A stretch of DNA of 64,000 nucleotides from the NCBI GenBank assembly GCA_029531795.1, contig JAPEIS010000011.1, forward strand, positions 2,232,001-2,296,000, written 5' to 3'. The first letter of the stretch is position 1, and every line of letters begins with the position of its first letter. This DNA is from Sclerotinia nivalis. Lineage: Eukaryota > Ascomycota > Leotiomycetes > Helotiales > Sclerotiniaceae. Position numbers and translations under genes: made by a program. Positions 1-11,877 of the stretch are shown here, piece after piece. The notes beneath the pieces were generated by a model that searched no databases, was not told the origin of the DNA, and saw nothing but the letters and a program-made list of their open reading frames with translations.

Positions 1-1926
1 CACTCTTACCTTTCTATCAAAGATAAGAAGTCTCACAATTCCAACAGACCTAACACTAGTGGAGCGAACTCAAATCAAAATACCCCGACTCCGAACTCGA
101 ATGGTTCGACACAACTAGGTCGGAACAATACGTCTCACAATAATACCACCACTAGCACCGATTCTGCGAATTCCTTTGGTGCTGCCAAGACTCCCTGGGC
201 CCAGAAGGCTACAAACGTTCGGCAAGCAGCTACCGCTCTCAACTTTCCAGATCCAACGACATCAAAACACCTTATTATCAATGATGCTGAAAAATATGAT
301 TACAACAAGAAACCTCTTTGCTTCGCTTGTGGAATATACGGTCATTTTAAGACTGAATGTTCGAATGTTCCTCTTCAACAATGGGAGCAAGCCTTCTTAC
401 GCAAGCTAATCCTATACACAACTACCTCCCTTCAAAGCAACTCTACCTACATTATGCTAGGAAAATGGGATGATGAAGATTACTATAAGAGTTTGGTGGA
501 GAAACATCCTAATCCTGGCTCTATCGTAAACCCAAGATATCAACTCAACAATTTCAACGCCCAAAATGCAAACCTACAATCCAACATGGCGTATTTCGAC
601 CAAGGCTCAGAAGAAACAGAACGTGATTTATTTGCTTCACAAGGTTTTCAAGAGGAGGTCACTGCGGATGAATACGAGTTCAATACCAGTCTCGATGATT
701 TTGATGCCGACACTGAAGGTGCATCTCAGGCATCAGAAATGGAGGAATCGGAAACTGAAAGTGAAGAAGCTGAAGAAGATGTCATATCTGTCCAAGCCAT
801 GATGCTATGTAAGAGACAACGAATGGCTAACTCTGAATCCTCAGGTGACGATCACCAATTCGCTATTCCTAGAAACTCTCCATCTCATAAGGATTCATTA
901 TACAACAAAGAAAAAGTTCAAGAGGAACCCTCCAGCGATACAACTGATACACTCTTGATAGTCGAACCACGAGCCGATCAATCCTCCAAACCTGCGTCTC
1001 CAGAGAAATCAATGGCTTCCAGCTTCCGCCCAGCAGCCTCGAAAGATTTTGTTAAGCCTCATAACGAACCCTTCATTCCTAGAAAGACTAGACCTGCTTT
1101 CGGAAAGCCAACCAAACCTTTGACTACCATCGCTGGCAGGAAAGGCTTACCTCCCATTGATTATACCGAAACCTTTATAAAATTCACACACGGTCAAGGA
1201 GGTATAAATATCATTGACTTCTGCCAACTATCTCCAGACGCTGTCAAGAATCTTCGTCGATTGGTTACTAGGGAAAATAAATCCCGTCGGAAGCCAAAGC
1301 CTAAATATCAGGCTACAGTTGAGGATGAAGCCACTTCTGATGCACTGCATGCAACTTTTGAGAACAAGGATTCGCTCCCTCTCAAATCTGCCCTCACCCA
1401 TTCTCAACACCTGTCTCCTCTCAGCGGAAACACAAGCAATCTCTCAGTTCTCAACTTAGATCTTGAGAAATCTACCTTGCTTTTCCCTCAAGCTCAAATA
1501 GACCCACACTATTCTTTGGTTTCCTATCAAGCTAATATAGAGCAAGAATCAGAGACGAAGAAGCCGCCTAAGAGTTTTACAGCATCAAATTACCCTGCTA
1601 CACCAGTTCTTATCCGTGTTTCTAATTCGGATCGACCCTTCCGTATCAGCGGCCTTTGCCTTGTGAAGAATAAGATAGGCAGAACCATAGAGATTGTACT
1701 GGATGAATCAGTATGCATCGTCGATCAAGGATCTGATAGAAATATCATCTCCCCTTCTTTGGTAAATCAACTCCAATTACCTCGCTTTCAATTCGAAAAA
1801 AACGGTCAGATCAATATGAACGTCGCTAACGGCACCAAATCTGGTATCTCTGAATATACTTCCTTAACGTTTTCTATACAAGGCATAACTCGTATTGTTC
1901 AATGCTTTCATTCGTCCCGATGTTAA
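1..1926 (+). pseudogene. Retrotransposon Gag C-terminus plus protease (open at left edge)
   Basis: One frame is open from base 1 to the stop at 1926. It holds a CCHC zinc knuckle (C-x2-C-x4-H-x4-C) at 319-360, which binds nucleic acid in Gag proteins. A long acidic, low-complexity linker follows. Near 1690-1760 there is a retropepsin-like segment with a DQGS active-site motif in place of the usual DSG/DTG. The frame breaks near 1895. The protease reading continues in another frame from 1895 to 2368, so a frameshift lies inside the protease. The start is upstream of the window; the ATG at 454 is internal. Confidence 0.8.
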
Positions 1927-2693
1927 GACAAACACGATTGCGAGTTTACTCTTAGGCTTACCATGGCTTTTCACCACCAGGGCCCACCTAGATATCGCAA
2001 ATTCCACCATCATTATTGGAGATAAGGAACTCGGTGAACCCCGAATCACAGTTCAAACCCCTCATCTAGAACAATCCTCTTCGCACCAATTAGTTCTTTA
2101 CCCCGTCGACCCAAAATATAGGACTCAGGTTCAGCAAGCTGAAGTTCAAATGAAGTATGAGCTAGCAGGCCGAATGGAGAATTCCTCCCCTGTCTTTAAT
2201 CCAACTACATCTGGTTTATCTCGAGTTAAGATCCCAAAGACCGTCCGTTTCTCCGAAGTACATTCTTCATCATCTTCCATTAGTTCCTCCTCCTTTGAGC
2301 AAACTTCTTCTCCGGAAGAGACGGAATCAGACTCTACCTCTGAATCCGAGAGTTCTTTAAACTCCTAGGTCCTCCGCAAGACTCTAAACTGCCAGCTTCA
2401 TCGCAACTCACTGCTTTTGGACCTCAGGACGTCCTTAAACTCCCATTCTTTGGACAAATCTCCATCTTTTCTTCTGAGATTACACCAAGAAAGAAAAAGG
2501 AGAAGAAATACAAGGTTTTGGTCCTAGATGATGCAACTATGTCTATATGGACTCTATGTGCTTTAGGGCTAGAGCTGCATAGCTTGGGTTTAGAAACCCA
2601 ACAAGAAACTATTCCCTGTTCCATTCTGAACAACATAGACTTCTCACTTCGGCGGATTCCCTACGAATTAAGCTTAAGTGTCTTCCTAAGGAC

Positions 2694-5080
2694 ATGTTTA
2701 TCTCGGTACAAGCATCTAACATAGTACCAGAAGCTGATTTACTATATGAAGCTACAAACTGCCCTTATCCCACCTTACGTCGACCAGTCGTCCGAACACT
2801 CTCTTCAGATCCACAGGCAGCGGTCGACGCTTTGTTTGCAAAGATCAACCCTGACATCGGATCCCTGGCAACTGGAGAACTAAGAGAAAAGGTAAAACGT
2901 TTACTCTACACCTATAAGGATCTGAATGCTACGAGCCTTAGCGATATTCCTCCTACCGATCTCTATACCCATCGAGTTCGACTTAAACCTGGAATAGGCC
3001 CACAAAAAGCCAGGTATAGACCACGTCTCAGCCCTCGGCAAGCTTGGTGGGTGAACAAACTAGTTTCCGAAGGTCAATCCGTGGGTATATACAAATATAC
3101 CTCAGTCGCAAATGGGAAACTCTCAGATTGGGATGCAAACCCGTTAGCAGTTCCTAAGCCTGGAATCGAATATCCCATTGTTCTTCCTTCTCACGATCCC
3201 GATCCAGAACTTCGCGTTGTCTTTGACTATTCAAGTATCAAGGAAATCATACCCGGAAGTTATTGTACCTTATCTCAAGATGTTCACGAATTCCTTTCTC
3301 GACCACATCACGAATGCTTTTTTCAACTTATTTTGAAACATGCTTATTACGCAATGCCTCTACGTCCAGATGACAGACATATCTTCGCTTTTTCCATCGG
3401 TGATTCGGCTCAAAGATAACCCACTAGAGTTCCTCAAGGTACTTCAAGCGCTTGCTTTTCCGTGTTCGAGCTTTTATATATCGCTTTCGAATACATTCCC
3501 TCCTTACCCAAAAAGTTTCACAATTACTCTGAGGAAGGAATTCTCTATGATGGATCGTTCCCTTCTATCCTGAACCCTCAATTCGAGAACGAATTAGCTA
3601 TAGTTAAATTTATATCGATGATATCTTCTCCGCCGGTACATCCGCAGAAGCTTGCTATGAACATTTGGCCAACCACATCCTCCCTCGTATACATTTCGCT
3701 CAGCTCAAGCTTTCCTTCACAAAAATCCACATCTTTGTCAATGAGATTCAAGCTCTAGGAGTTATCCATAAAACTCACGGAGTTATGGTGACTAAACCAG
3801 CTCGAGCGGATAAAATCCGAAACTTCCGAGTCCCTTATGATGCTAAAGGAGTACGCCGCTTCCTAGCCACCATTCAAATGACGCGAAGATACATCAAGAA
3901 CTTTGCTGAGATATCTTGCCCCTTGGCTCGCCTCACCGGAAATATCGATGGGAAATGGGCTTCTTACGAACATTTAGCCTTTGGATTTCTTCGAGAGAAA
4001 TGCTTTGACGATGTCGAGAACCACGGAGTTGACTACAGAACTCCAATAGAGATGTATACCGACGCTAGCAAATTTGGTGCAGGATGTTTCATTACTCAAA
4101 AACGCCCAGCTCCTGAAACAGATAATCCACTTATCTCATACCCTATACTTTATGATTCGTTCTTGTTCAATTCAACACAACTTAATTATAATACCTATAA
4201 ACACGAACTACTTGCAACAGCTGAATTCGTTGGGAAGTACCATTACTATTTCCGCTACTCAGAACATTGTATCGTATGGACAAATCATCTACCACTTGTA
4301 TCTTTTCTCTCCCCTTCTTCAGAGACTAGAGGTATTTATGCTCGCCAGGCTATGGAACTCTCCTCTCTGGGTATTCAAATTAAACAAATAAAGGGTAAAC
4401 GCAACAAAGTTGCCGATGCTCTTTCCAGAACGATTTTCCCAGACGCAGCAGCCAACTCAGATGATGTTATTGATTCCCTTGGAACTATGGGATCCAATTC
4501 TGATGGTCCTTGTTGGATATGTAAGGACAGCATAGGCGGCTACGAAGAACTCCTAGCAATTCGCGATACAGAACGCCTTCAACCGACTGTACTTTTTAGC
4601 AATAACCTTTTGCAAAATGACGAGTCCCTAAACCCTGTGGTTAATTCTGTCACTTTAGAAGATCATCCCTTTCCAGATCTATTCGAAGATAATCTGTTTT
4701 TCAGAGCTAACAACATCGAATACGGCCCAATCGCTTCCAGATACGACGACGATGAATGGTACGGTGATATACATCATTACATCACAACCGGTAAATTACC
4801 TGACGGGATCCAACCGTTCGATAAAGCTATTTTCCTACGAAATGCACGGAAATACTCTTTGTTCGAGGGCGAACTTTTCTTTTGCCTCCGTGACGTGGAG
4901 AAGAAGTGCATCCTGAAATCAGAAGTCTCTGACGTCCTAGCTCATGCGCATGATCTGGAAGGCCATTACGCTGCCGAACTCACCGTTAAGAAACTTCGAT
5001 TTCACTACTGGCTACAGATGATCTCTGATATTAAAGCATATATCCTAGATTGTTTGAGATGTGCAAAACATGGCATCCGC
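2694..5080 (+). pseudogene. Retrotransposon reverse transcriptase, RNase H and truncated integrase
   Basis: 2694-3419 encodes the fingers and palm of a Ty3/gypsy reverse transcriptase, including an RVVFDYS block. The frame is then lost. The catalytic YIDD motif is at 3611-3622, in the frame that continues as an open stretch from 3665. RNase H follows (YTDAS near 4058, then a VADALSR block near 4410). An integrase HHCC zinc finger lies at about 4940-5070. The open frame runs on into the LTR and stops at 5152, but the residues after 5081 are LTR-derived. The integrase DDE core is missing. Confidence 0.82.
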
Positions 5081-5383
5081 TGTTACATCGTGGTAACAAG
5101 AAGCTTTCACGTGCAATCATTATCACGTGATTGGCTCGGTAAGGATCAGTGAGTTCAGTACTGAGCCGCATTGAGCGGCCGAAACACGAAGGTCTATATA
5201 ATGTAGATGGATTTCCTTATTGTAGAGCTTCGTGTTCAAGATCAATCATTTAGTATACTCTACTATTAGGTACGAATTGCAACTATTGATATTACTTTTA
5301 AGCCCCTGCTTGACGCCTAGTTATAAACCTACTTCGAGAGCCTAGAGCACTTCCACGTGATCTAGACGGCAAACCTCGTAACA
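5081..5383 (+). repeat. Ty3/gypsy LTR, 303 bp
   Basis: The repeat starts TGTTAC and ends GTAACA, a perfect 6-bp terminal inverted repeat of the TG...CA type expected for an LTR. A TATA-like TCTATATAAT lies at about 5193-5202, followed by a conserved segment around 5226-5262. Diverged copies of the same segment occur at 10905-11153 and 25890-26225. The bases flanking 5081 and 5383 are not a matching 5-bp duplication. Confidence 0.8.
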
Positions 5384-5464
5384 GTCTACTGGCAAAGGGT
5401 TTCTCCTCCTCTGAAGCCAAACGTCACCTCACATCCATGACCATTGTGGGGGGCCGATAATACC

Positions 5465-5489
5465 TTCGACGCCTACTGAAGGCGTCGAA
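5465..5489. repeat. Perfect 10-bp stem inverted repeat after the LTR
   Basis: Bases 5465-5474 are the reverse complement of 5480-5489, with a 5-nt loop. A G-rich tract (GTGGGGGG) lies just upstream at about 5446-5453. It resembles a polypurine tract, so this may be residual retroelement sequence rather than a host terminator. Confidence 0.5.
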
Positions 5490-5649
5490 AGATCTAGCTG
5501 AACTTCCTGTATAAATGAGATTTTATTCGCGAATACATAGTCTTATATACATTGGGATAAACAGTTTGGATTGTCAAAGCTAACATTCTAACTGTTAGCT
5601 TCCAGCACATTCAACCTTTCATATACACATAATCTGCCCTTTCAACACA

Positions 5650-6333
5650 TTAAGCAAATACGAATACTGCGCGGGCAGCTGCACCAAGAAAACTCCCAAA
5701 GGCTTTGACTGTAACACCGAAGATCCCAACATTTCTCTCCAATTCTTTTTCTTGATCTTGTGTTTCCCATTTCGATGTATCAAAAATTCCCAATTGATCA
5801 TTGGTCTTCTCTTTAACACTTCTCAATAACCCCCAATACCTCAACAGAAACTCAAAGTCGTACTGAAGGTGTCGACAGGATGGTTGAACACACTTATTGC
5901 AGGTGGAAAGAATCGTATTCGTAGGTAAACAGATAAGTGTAGGAGGGGATGAGTGCCTTTTAACTATATTATAAATTTTATAGCCCAATTCCTTCTCAAA
6001 GCCCCATATGAGAACAGCATCCCTGTTGGATGGACCGTTGTGTTGCTCAAAGAAATCAGCAAGAAAAAAATCAAATTCTTCTGCCTTTGTTCCTTGTTTC
6101 TCATGAATTTCAAGAATGAACTTCTCGCTGTGATAGTTGTATGGTCCAGAGAGATATTCGATGATAATGCGGGATGGGTTGTTCTTCAAAGGCTGTACCC
6201 CAAACATAGAGTAATCTGTAAAAGAACTGGAGGCAACTGGTGAAGAAATCGGTCCATTTTGAAGTATGGGGAGTGATGAGGGTGATCTGAACAAAAATAA
6301 TCTGATATTCGTAGTCATTGTATAGATAGACAA
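5650..6333 (-). CDS. Hypothetical protein, 227 aa
   Basis: A single uninterrupted frame of 227 aa. I do not recognise the family. The middle (about residues 60-120) is rich in aromatic and acidic residues. A cysteine group lies at about 148-156 (CNKCVQPSC), and the C-terminus (about 195-227) is hydrophobic and small-residue rich. An alternative start is Met6. There is no signal peptide or clear membrane domain. It lies just beyond the retroelement, and its low-complexity surroundings make real coding status uncertain. Confidence 0.4.
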   Translation of the reverse strand: MSIYTMTTNIRLFLFRSPSSLPILQNGPISSPVASSSFTDYSMFGVQPLKNNPSRIIIEYLSGPYNYHSEKFILEIHEKQGTKAEEFDFFLADFFEQHNGPSNRDAVLIWGFEKELGYKIYNIVKRHSSPPTLICLPTNTILSTCNKCVQPSCRHLQYDFEFLLRYWGLLRSVKEKTNDQLGIFDTSKWETQDQEKELERNVGIFGVTVKAFGSFLGAAARAVFVFA

Positions 6334-9029
6334 GAAACTTTGAAATTCGAGGACTTTTTAAAAGACAAAACTTGAAGTATATCAAGGTAAGATTAAATAA
6401 GTTTGAGGATATTATATAGAATTAAAGGAAGTGTTCTCTTATAGATACTTTTCAAATAACTAATTCCTATCATAATTACTTTTGAGATCGCGGGTAGGCT
6501 TCATCTATTCTCAGTATAATAAATGATATTATACTATATTATCTTTGAGATTCGTTATATTTATAGACTTATATTAATTGAGTAATATTCTTTAATCAAT
6601 AATTAATACTATATAGCATGTAGACTTAGACCTAATTGATACATCTATAAGAGTGGGCATATAAGATAATAATATTGAAATCCAAAGATTTAGAAAGGGA
6701 TAATACTATATAGTCTAAACTTTCATTGAGAAAGTCTAAGATGATAAGAAGACAGGGTGGAAGAAAAAGTATAGGGAAATTCTCCAAGCTATAGTATACT
6801 GAATACATCAGGATATAGTAGCAAGCGGTTCTCAGCAAGCAACATTATAAGCGTTTGAAGGTCAAAATCCCCCAAGAATCTTATATGGAAGATGAATCTA
6901 TTTTTCCTTAAACTATTTCAGTCACCCAATTTTCACATGTCACTCTTCCGTCCTCTTCTCACTATCTTTAAAATTTTCACATATACCCTCCGAACCAATC
7001 CTAACAAAACAAGGCTCGCAACGATACTTCCTAGCCCAGCCCCCGTACCATACCCGCACCCGCCTTCCCCACCCTCCTTCGACTTCAACCCCCTGATCAT
7101 CTCCTTAAGCTGCTCCTCATCACACTCTCGTTATCACCTGCCTCTATTTCATCCAATGGCATCTCATTGGTATTAGTGCCTTGTTCAGCAAGTGACTAAA
7201 TTAAGAAATACCTCTTGAAGATCTTTCCAGAGATATTTGGCTAGGATCCAGCGATTTTGTCTCCACCTTACAACCTTCCTGACCATTTCCTTTCCAAGAC
7301 AGTCTCATGGATTCGGATTAGCAGTATGATGAAAATTCTCACCTCGTAACCTAATTTAACTTGCAAATACAGGCCCGTACAGGCTTAGTTAGCTGCTCAA
7401 TATGATAGTACCCCTCTAAATTACCCACATTGAACAATACCTTCGATCAAGGTAACCGCGATATCCTTTCTTCCTGGTTCATATTGCAACGAGGTATAAT
7501 GCGGGGCTATGGCTGATGGCGGATGGCGGAGTATTAAGTTGGAATGGGGGATCTTGAGTATAAATAGGGATTAAAGTTACTCAGAGTAACTTTAATCCTG
7601 GTTGCAACCAATGCCAACATTTGTGTACAAGGATTGCTAGTGAGAGAGCGGATCAACGTTTTATTTCCGATCCCCATTTCTCCGAAGCTTTGATTATTCG
7701 TCAATACCCCGAATAACAGGGAGCGTCTGAAATGCTTCGTGAAGCTGTGATATTGTGGATGAGTTGTGGTATCGAAATACCAAGACCTCTACTAACCTTC
7801 ATATTCAATTTAAGTCATTTAAGGTAACAGCAATACGAAGGATAAACAATATTACCAAATACCACGAATTGAATGTTATGATTTTAAGTAAATACTATAT
7901 CACTATTAATCACAAGTAATAATAGTAGTAATATTCATTTGCGTTCCGAGATCTGGCTAAGGATATATAAATATGTTAAGCTAAGGATTTTTAAAGATAA
8001 AATCAAAAGTCAAAAACGAGGCTAAATATAGATGCTCTCAATGCACAGATGCTAGCCGTTCGAGTACGCTCTTCCTACTCCGGTTAAGGTGGAGATACCG
8101 AAGCTCTCTCGATAGATACACAACCGGAATGGCAACAACGTCCTCCACGAATACAATATCCAGAGCCCTTTCCAACGACAGATAACCCCTCCAACTAGCT
8201 CCAACCATACCAGAACGTCCTCGAACACGGTGTCCCTCCCCATCCTTCGCCCTCAATTCCATAGCTAATGGCAATGGGCATCGATCTTTGATCGTCATAT
8301 CGTTGAGCTTGCAATAATCTTTCCATCATAATAGGAAGCATTATTAATACCCTAGAACTTCTTATTTGTGATGTATATCCAAGTTTTGTCGGCTACAAAT
8401 TTTCCGAATAGTTAAGATACCATTCCTGCGTGTTGTTGTTCCACTCCCTTATCCACTGAATAAATCCTACCCAATCTACACATAAGATTTGTTCTGCAGA
8501 TGCCAGGTTTTATTCTAGGATGCAAGGCTAAATCGATGAGTGAGATGGGTTACTTAAATACCGGATTTTAATTTATGATCAAGGTCTGTAATATCTTTCC
8601 AATTCCATTACTCTTTAGTTCAAAATGGTTCGAACAATCTAATACATTTTCTCGCTTAATCCTGTTAAGGCTAAGAACCTATAGCGGATGCTATTATGAG
8701 TTTCGGAATGCAAGGCGCTTTTTCTTTTTCAATCTTAGGACTTATGATTGGTGTTTTTGTCATGGCAATCTTCGAAGATATGCTTCGATGAATTCCCTAT
8801 GAAGATTTACGATACTATAATCCTTAGCCTTGTTCATTGTACAAGATTAGGCACCGAAATACCAGTCTGATGGATGACTATTGGAAATGATACCTCGCGG
8901 GTAAACTATATCATGCATGATTACAGTGAACTAGAAATATGTATAAATATCCTCTTGTAATACCTCAAAAAGTCTTCATTTCACAATAATCATCTTCTAC
9001 CGTTCATTGACTTCATACAATCGATTGGA
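6334..9029. other. Gene-poor AT-rich stretch
   Basis: No convincing gene is seen over 2.7 kb. 6400-6850 is very AT-rich and full of stops on both strands. Short frames at 6892-7176 and 8038-8298 have no recognisable protein features and look like chance. The one distinct structure is the palindromic repeat at 7568-7598. Confidence 0.6.
7568..7598. repeat. Perfect palindrome, 15-bp arms, also present at 23135
   Basis: GGATTAAAGTTACTC (7568-7582) is the exact reverse complement of 7584-7598, with a single A between them. The following bases CTGGTTGCA (about 7598-7606) are repeated after the related palindrome at 23135-23159. The shared unit therefore extends past the palindrome. It looks like a transposon terminus or a short dispersed repeat. 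Confidence 0.7.
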
Positions 9030-10691
9030 ATGGCATCAGAACTCCCAACAGCCACCAACTCCCCTTCCTTTGAAGGAAATAAAGCTTCAAATACAATATC
9101 TAGGAGATCATCATACAGACACAAAATTTTCGCCCCTGCACCACACCGACCTATTATCTCTGAGACTATACTACATGAATGGACTTTACAAAAGCAACGC
9201 GAATTTCTCGATGGCATTTATCACAACATTGTTAATCATGAAAAAGAATGTAATGCAATGGTTGATGAACAAATTGCACCTACACTAAACAATTCTCCCA
9301 CACAACTACAGCATGGACAATTGCAAACTCTTTATGGTCTACAACGCGGTTTACTCTTCGAATACAATAGGTTCATCAAGATCTCTCAATCCGCAGATGC
9401 TCTTCCGGCTATTCGTGAGCTAGTATTGGAGCGATCAGTGATTGAAAGAATGTGGAAGAATGGCATTGAGCGATTTTTGGCACTTTTGTCACTCATATCA
9501 CCTGCTTCATCGGTTCATATGCTGAACTTTACAAACGAGGTTTATTGGATATTGTTTAGTTTATATGAAGAGGTTCCGGATTTCAAAAATACATGGGCTG
9601 CACATTTAGGATATATTGCATATTTCCGTGCAATCATGATCCCTTCAAATCCAGTCAATACTGTTAAGGAGACGGAAGATCGCAATTTCTGGAAGCAAAT
9701 TGCGTATAATTGGTATTTGCATGTGTGTAATGAAAGTCCTGGCGCGGGGAAAGTTTATCTTTATCTTGGACAGCTCGATGGATCAGATCGATTACAACAG
9801 ATGTTCTTTTTCACAAAATCGGTCTCCACTGTTCAGCCTATCCATCCTATATGGAGCCCATTCCCGAACGCATTCCACAATTTTATCAAAGCATCAATTG
9901 AGGAAGTTGCTGAGGGTAGCGGTCTTTATAGTCGCCACAAATTGGATACTGCTTTCATTAAAGTTCATGCTCATATTCTCACATATGCAACTGATAACTT
10001 AGAGGAATACAATACTCGCGTATCTGAACATATTTCGCAGTTCCTTCGTCTTCTAGACAACCATCTCGCACAAACCTCGACCAAGTTCATTATAGATGGA
10101 TACCTTGTTGCTATATCCAATATCAACGCTGAGTTTAGCTTCTACTCGGTAGAAAAGCCCCTCAAAAAAGCCATGTATGGAAATCTCTGGGAAATAGATG
10201 GGTGTAGTGCCTGTATGATTCCATTCAGACATGCTGAAAACCTCAGTAACTCCACTCTTAAAACTGTTTTGAGCCGATTTGACGACCCCAACATTCTTTC
10301 TTTTGTTCATGTCACTCTTTTATTTCTACACAATGTTGCTCATGCACCAAGTAAAGAGGCAATGAATCTTCTGGTACCAGCATTTCCTTGGGAGGATTTG
10401 GCATTTATGATTAATAAGTTGTCAGGATCATATCAACATGATATGATTGATAGGAGCAACAATGCGCAGTTTTTATGGTCAACGACGAGCCCTCTCATAG
10501 AAGACTATGCTCTTAAGGGGTTGTTTTGGTTTGGAAATTTTCATCCAAACGACTTTTGGAGTAGGAAGGAAACTGAAGGAAGCAAATATTACGGCGAAGA
10601 GGGGGTAACACTGCAACGCACAGAACGCATATTGTGGCTCGCTCATGATATTGCGAAAGTTGTTCCGTGGTTAAGCTTTGACAAGTCCTAG
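9030..10691 (+). CDS. EST1/SMG7-like TPR and DNA/RNA-binding domain protein, 553 aa
   Basis: The intronless 553-aa frame resembles fungal proteins with the EST1-type DNA/RNA-binding domain. That family includes telomerase subunit Est1 and the nonsense-mediated decay factors SMG5-SMG7. In the family, 14-3-3-like helices and TPRs are followed by a helical domain. Here an N-terminal helical region (about 45-175) precedes a TPR-like pair (about 185-280). The latter contains a block ending WYLHVCNESPGAGKVYLYLG, matching the family pattern in which tasks end in a TPR with a PGxGxxYxxLG signature. No catalytic domain (PIN) is present. Many such paralogues are lineage-specific in leotiomycetes, so this is unlikely to be the core NMD gene. 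The start was chosen as the first in-frame ATG, giving the full frame. Confidence 0.65.
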   Translation: MASELPTATNSPSFEGNKASNTISRRSSYRHKIFAPAPHRPIISETILHEWTLQKQREFLDGIYHNIVNHEKECNAMVDEQIAPTLNNSPTQLQHGQLQTLYGLQRGLLFEYNRFIKISQSADALPAIRELVLERSVIERMWKNGIERFLALLSLISPASSVHMLNFTNEVYWILFSLYEEVPDFKNTWAAHLGYIAYFRAIMIPSNPVNTVKETEDRNFWKQIAYNWYLHVCNESPGAGKVYLYLGQLDGSDRLQQMFFFTKSVSTVQPIHPIWSPFPNAFHNFIKASIEEVAEGSGLYSRHKLDTAFIKVHAHILTYATDNLEEYNTRVSEHISQFLRLLDNHLAQTSTKFIIDGYLVAISNINAEFSFYSVEKPLKKAMYGNLWEIDGCSACMIPFRHAENLSNSTLKTVLSRFDDPNILSFVHVTLLFLHNVAHAPSKEAMNLLVPAFPWEDLAFMINKLSGSYQHDMIDRSNNAQFLWSTTSPLIEDYALKGLFWFGNFHPNDFWSRKETEGSKYYGEEGVTLQRTERILWLAHDIAKVVPWLSFDKS

Positions 10692-10904
10692 TCACGGTGT
10701 TTGGGATCGAGCTAAAAAAGGGAGGATTAAGCAATCTTTTTCTTCTTTTGAATACTATCATTGTGGCATGTTATATCATTTTCCGGATCACCAATGCCTA
10801 GTTATTGTTTTTTCTTTGTCGGCATTTTGTTTAGATATTTTACTTGATGTTTTTGAATTTTAATACTTGCAAATTGATGGAAAGAACGGTGCGCAATAAG
10901 ACGA

Positions 10905-11153
10905 GGTTCTGCTAGAAAAGACACTGAGCCGGTAAGGATCGGTCAGGTAAGCACTGAGCAGGACGAATCCAAGGAAGCACAAAGGTCTATATAATCAGGA
11001 TAGGTTTCTTTACTGTAGAGCTTCGTGCTCAAGATCAATCATTTAGTATATTCTACTATTACTGTTGCTTAAGTCCCTGCTTGACATCTAGTTATAAACC
11101 ACCTCGAGAGCCTAGAATACTTCCAAGTAATCTAGACGGCAACCCTCGTAACA
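10905..11153 (+). repeat. Diverged, 5'-truncated solo LTR related to 5081-5383
   Basis: From the GGTAAGGATC block near 10931 onward this follows the LTR at 5081-5383. It has the same TCTATATAAT TATA-like motif (about 10987), the same CTTCGTGCTCAAGATCAATC segment near 11020, and the same GTAACA end at 11153. The 5' portion is shorter and poorly matched. No internal retroelement sequence flanks it, which fits a solo LTR. Confidence 0.75.
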
Positions 11154-11877
11154 AGAGGCTGGCATCGAACTTATTCATATCATGCAATTTAAAACCTCTT
11201 TTCTGCTGGAACTAAAACCAATTAAAAAAGATAACATAAGGTGTTGTAATCACTTTTTGAGTTTTGCAGAATATTGTACCTGGATCACTGCTTGAGTCTT
11301 ATGTGGGAGGGCATTATGAATCTCCTCCTAGGAGTAGCCCTAATTCTTCATCATGAATATCATCTCATGCTCTTTTGGTTCCTATAGAATATGTGTCCTT
11401 TTTCATTCTATTTGGGATAAAAATATAGTAGATCTAAGGGTATCTTAGATAGCCCGAACTTGCCTAAGTAGAAACCCAATCGCCCTATAGGAGCAACAGC
11501 GTTCTTTAAAAAATACCATATCAAAATCAAAAGACCTTTCCGATCATAGAAAGCCCTTTCAATTAGCTCCAATCCAAAGCGTCCTCGAACGCAGTATTCT
11601 TCCCTGTAGTGCCGCTTAACACCTCCTCTGCACCTTATAATTGTAGATCGGAATGGCCACGGTAGCAGGATCGATAAGGTCTTCGTAGTAGTCAAATGAT
11701 TGATGCGAGAGCTCTATTAGTCTTACAGACTTTGAATGCTGTAGGTCCGTAGGCCGGTACCATGTACAGATAGGAATTCGACTTGGCCAGCCCTTCATTA
11801 TTACCTAAAATATTAAACCCATAATCCTAAAATTCGTATTCTTAGTTTAGCCTGTGTTCGAGCAGATGTACCTATTT
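11154..11877. other. Intergenic stretch, no supported gene
   Basis: Only short frames without recognisable content are present. Part of it (about 11540-11600) weakly resembles 8165-8225 in the same orientation, which may be an old repeat. Confidence 0.4.

Larger units (their letters stand above)
1..5383 (+). mobile_element. Decayed Ty3/gypsy LTR retrotransposon, 5' end outside the window
   Basis: The domain order on the plus strand is Gag zinc knuckle, aspartic protease, reverse transcriptase, RNase H and integrase zinc-binding domain. That order places it in Ty3/gypsy. The element enters from the left edge and stops where a 303-bp LTR begins at 5081. The integrase catalytic core is absent. 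Several frame changes and stops separate the domains (near 1890-1925, 2370-2690 and 3420-3610), so this copy cannot make a full polyprotein. The LTR could be the element's own 3' LTR left after an internal deletion, or a later solo-LTR insertion. No matching target duplication is visible around it. Confidence 0.88.

Noticed and set aside
8038..11695. Weak similarity between 8165-8225 and 11540-11600
   Set aside because: Only about 50 bp match loosely and flanks do not follow in order; not enough to define a repeat.
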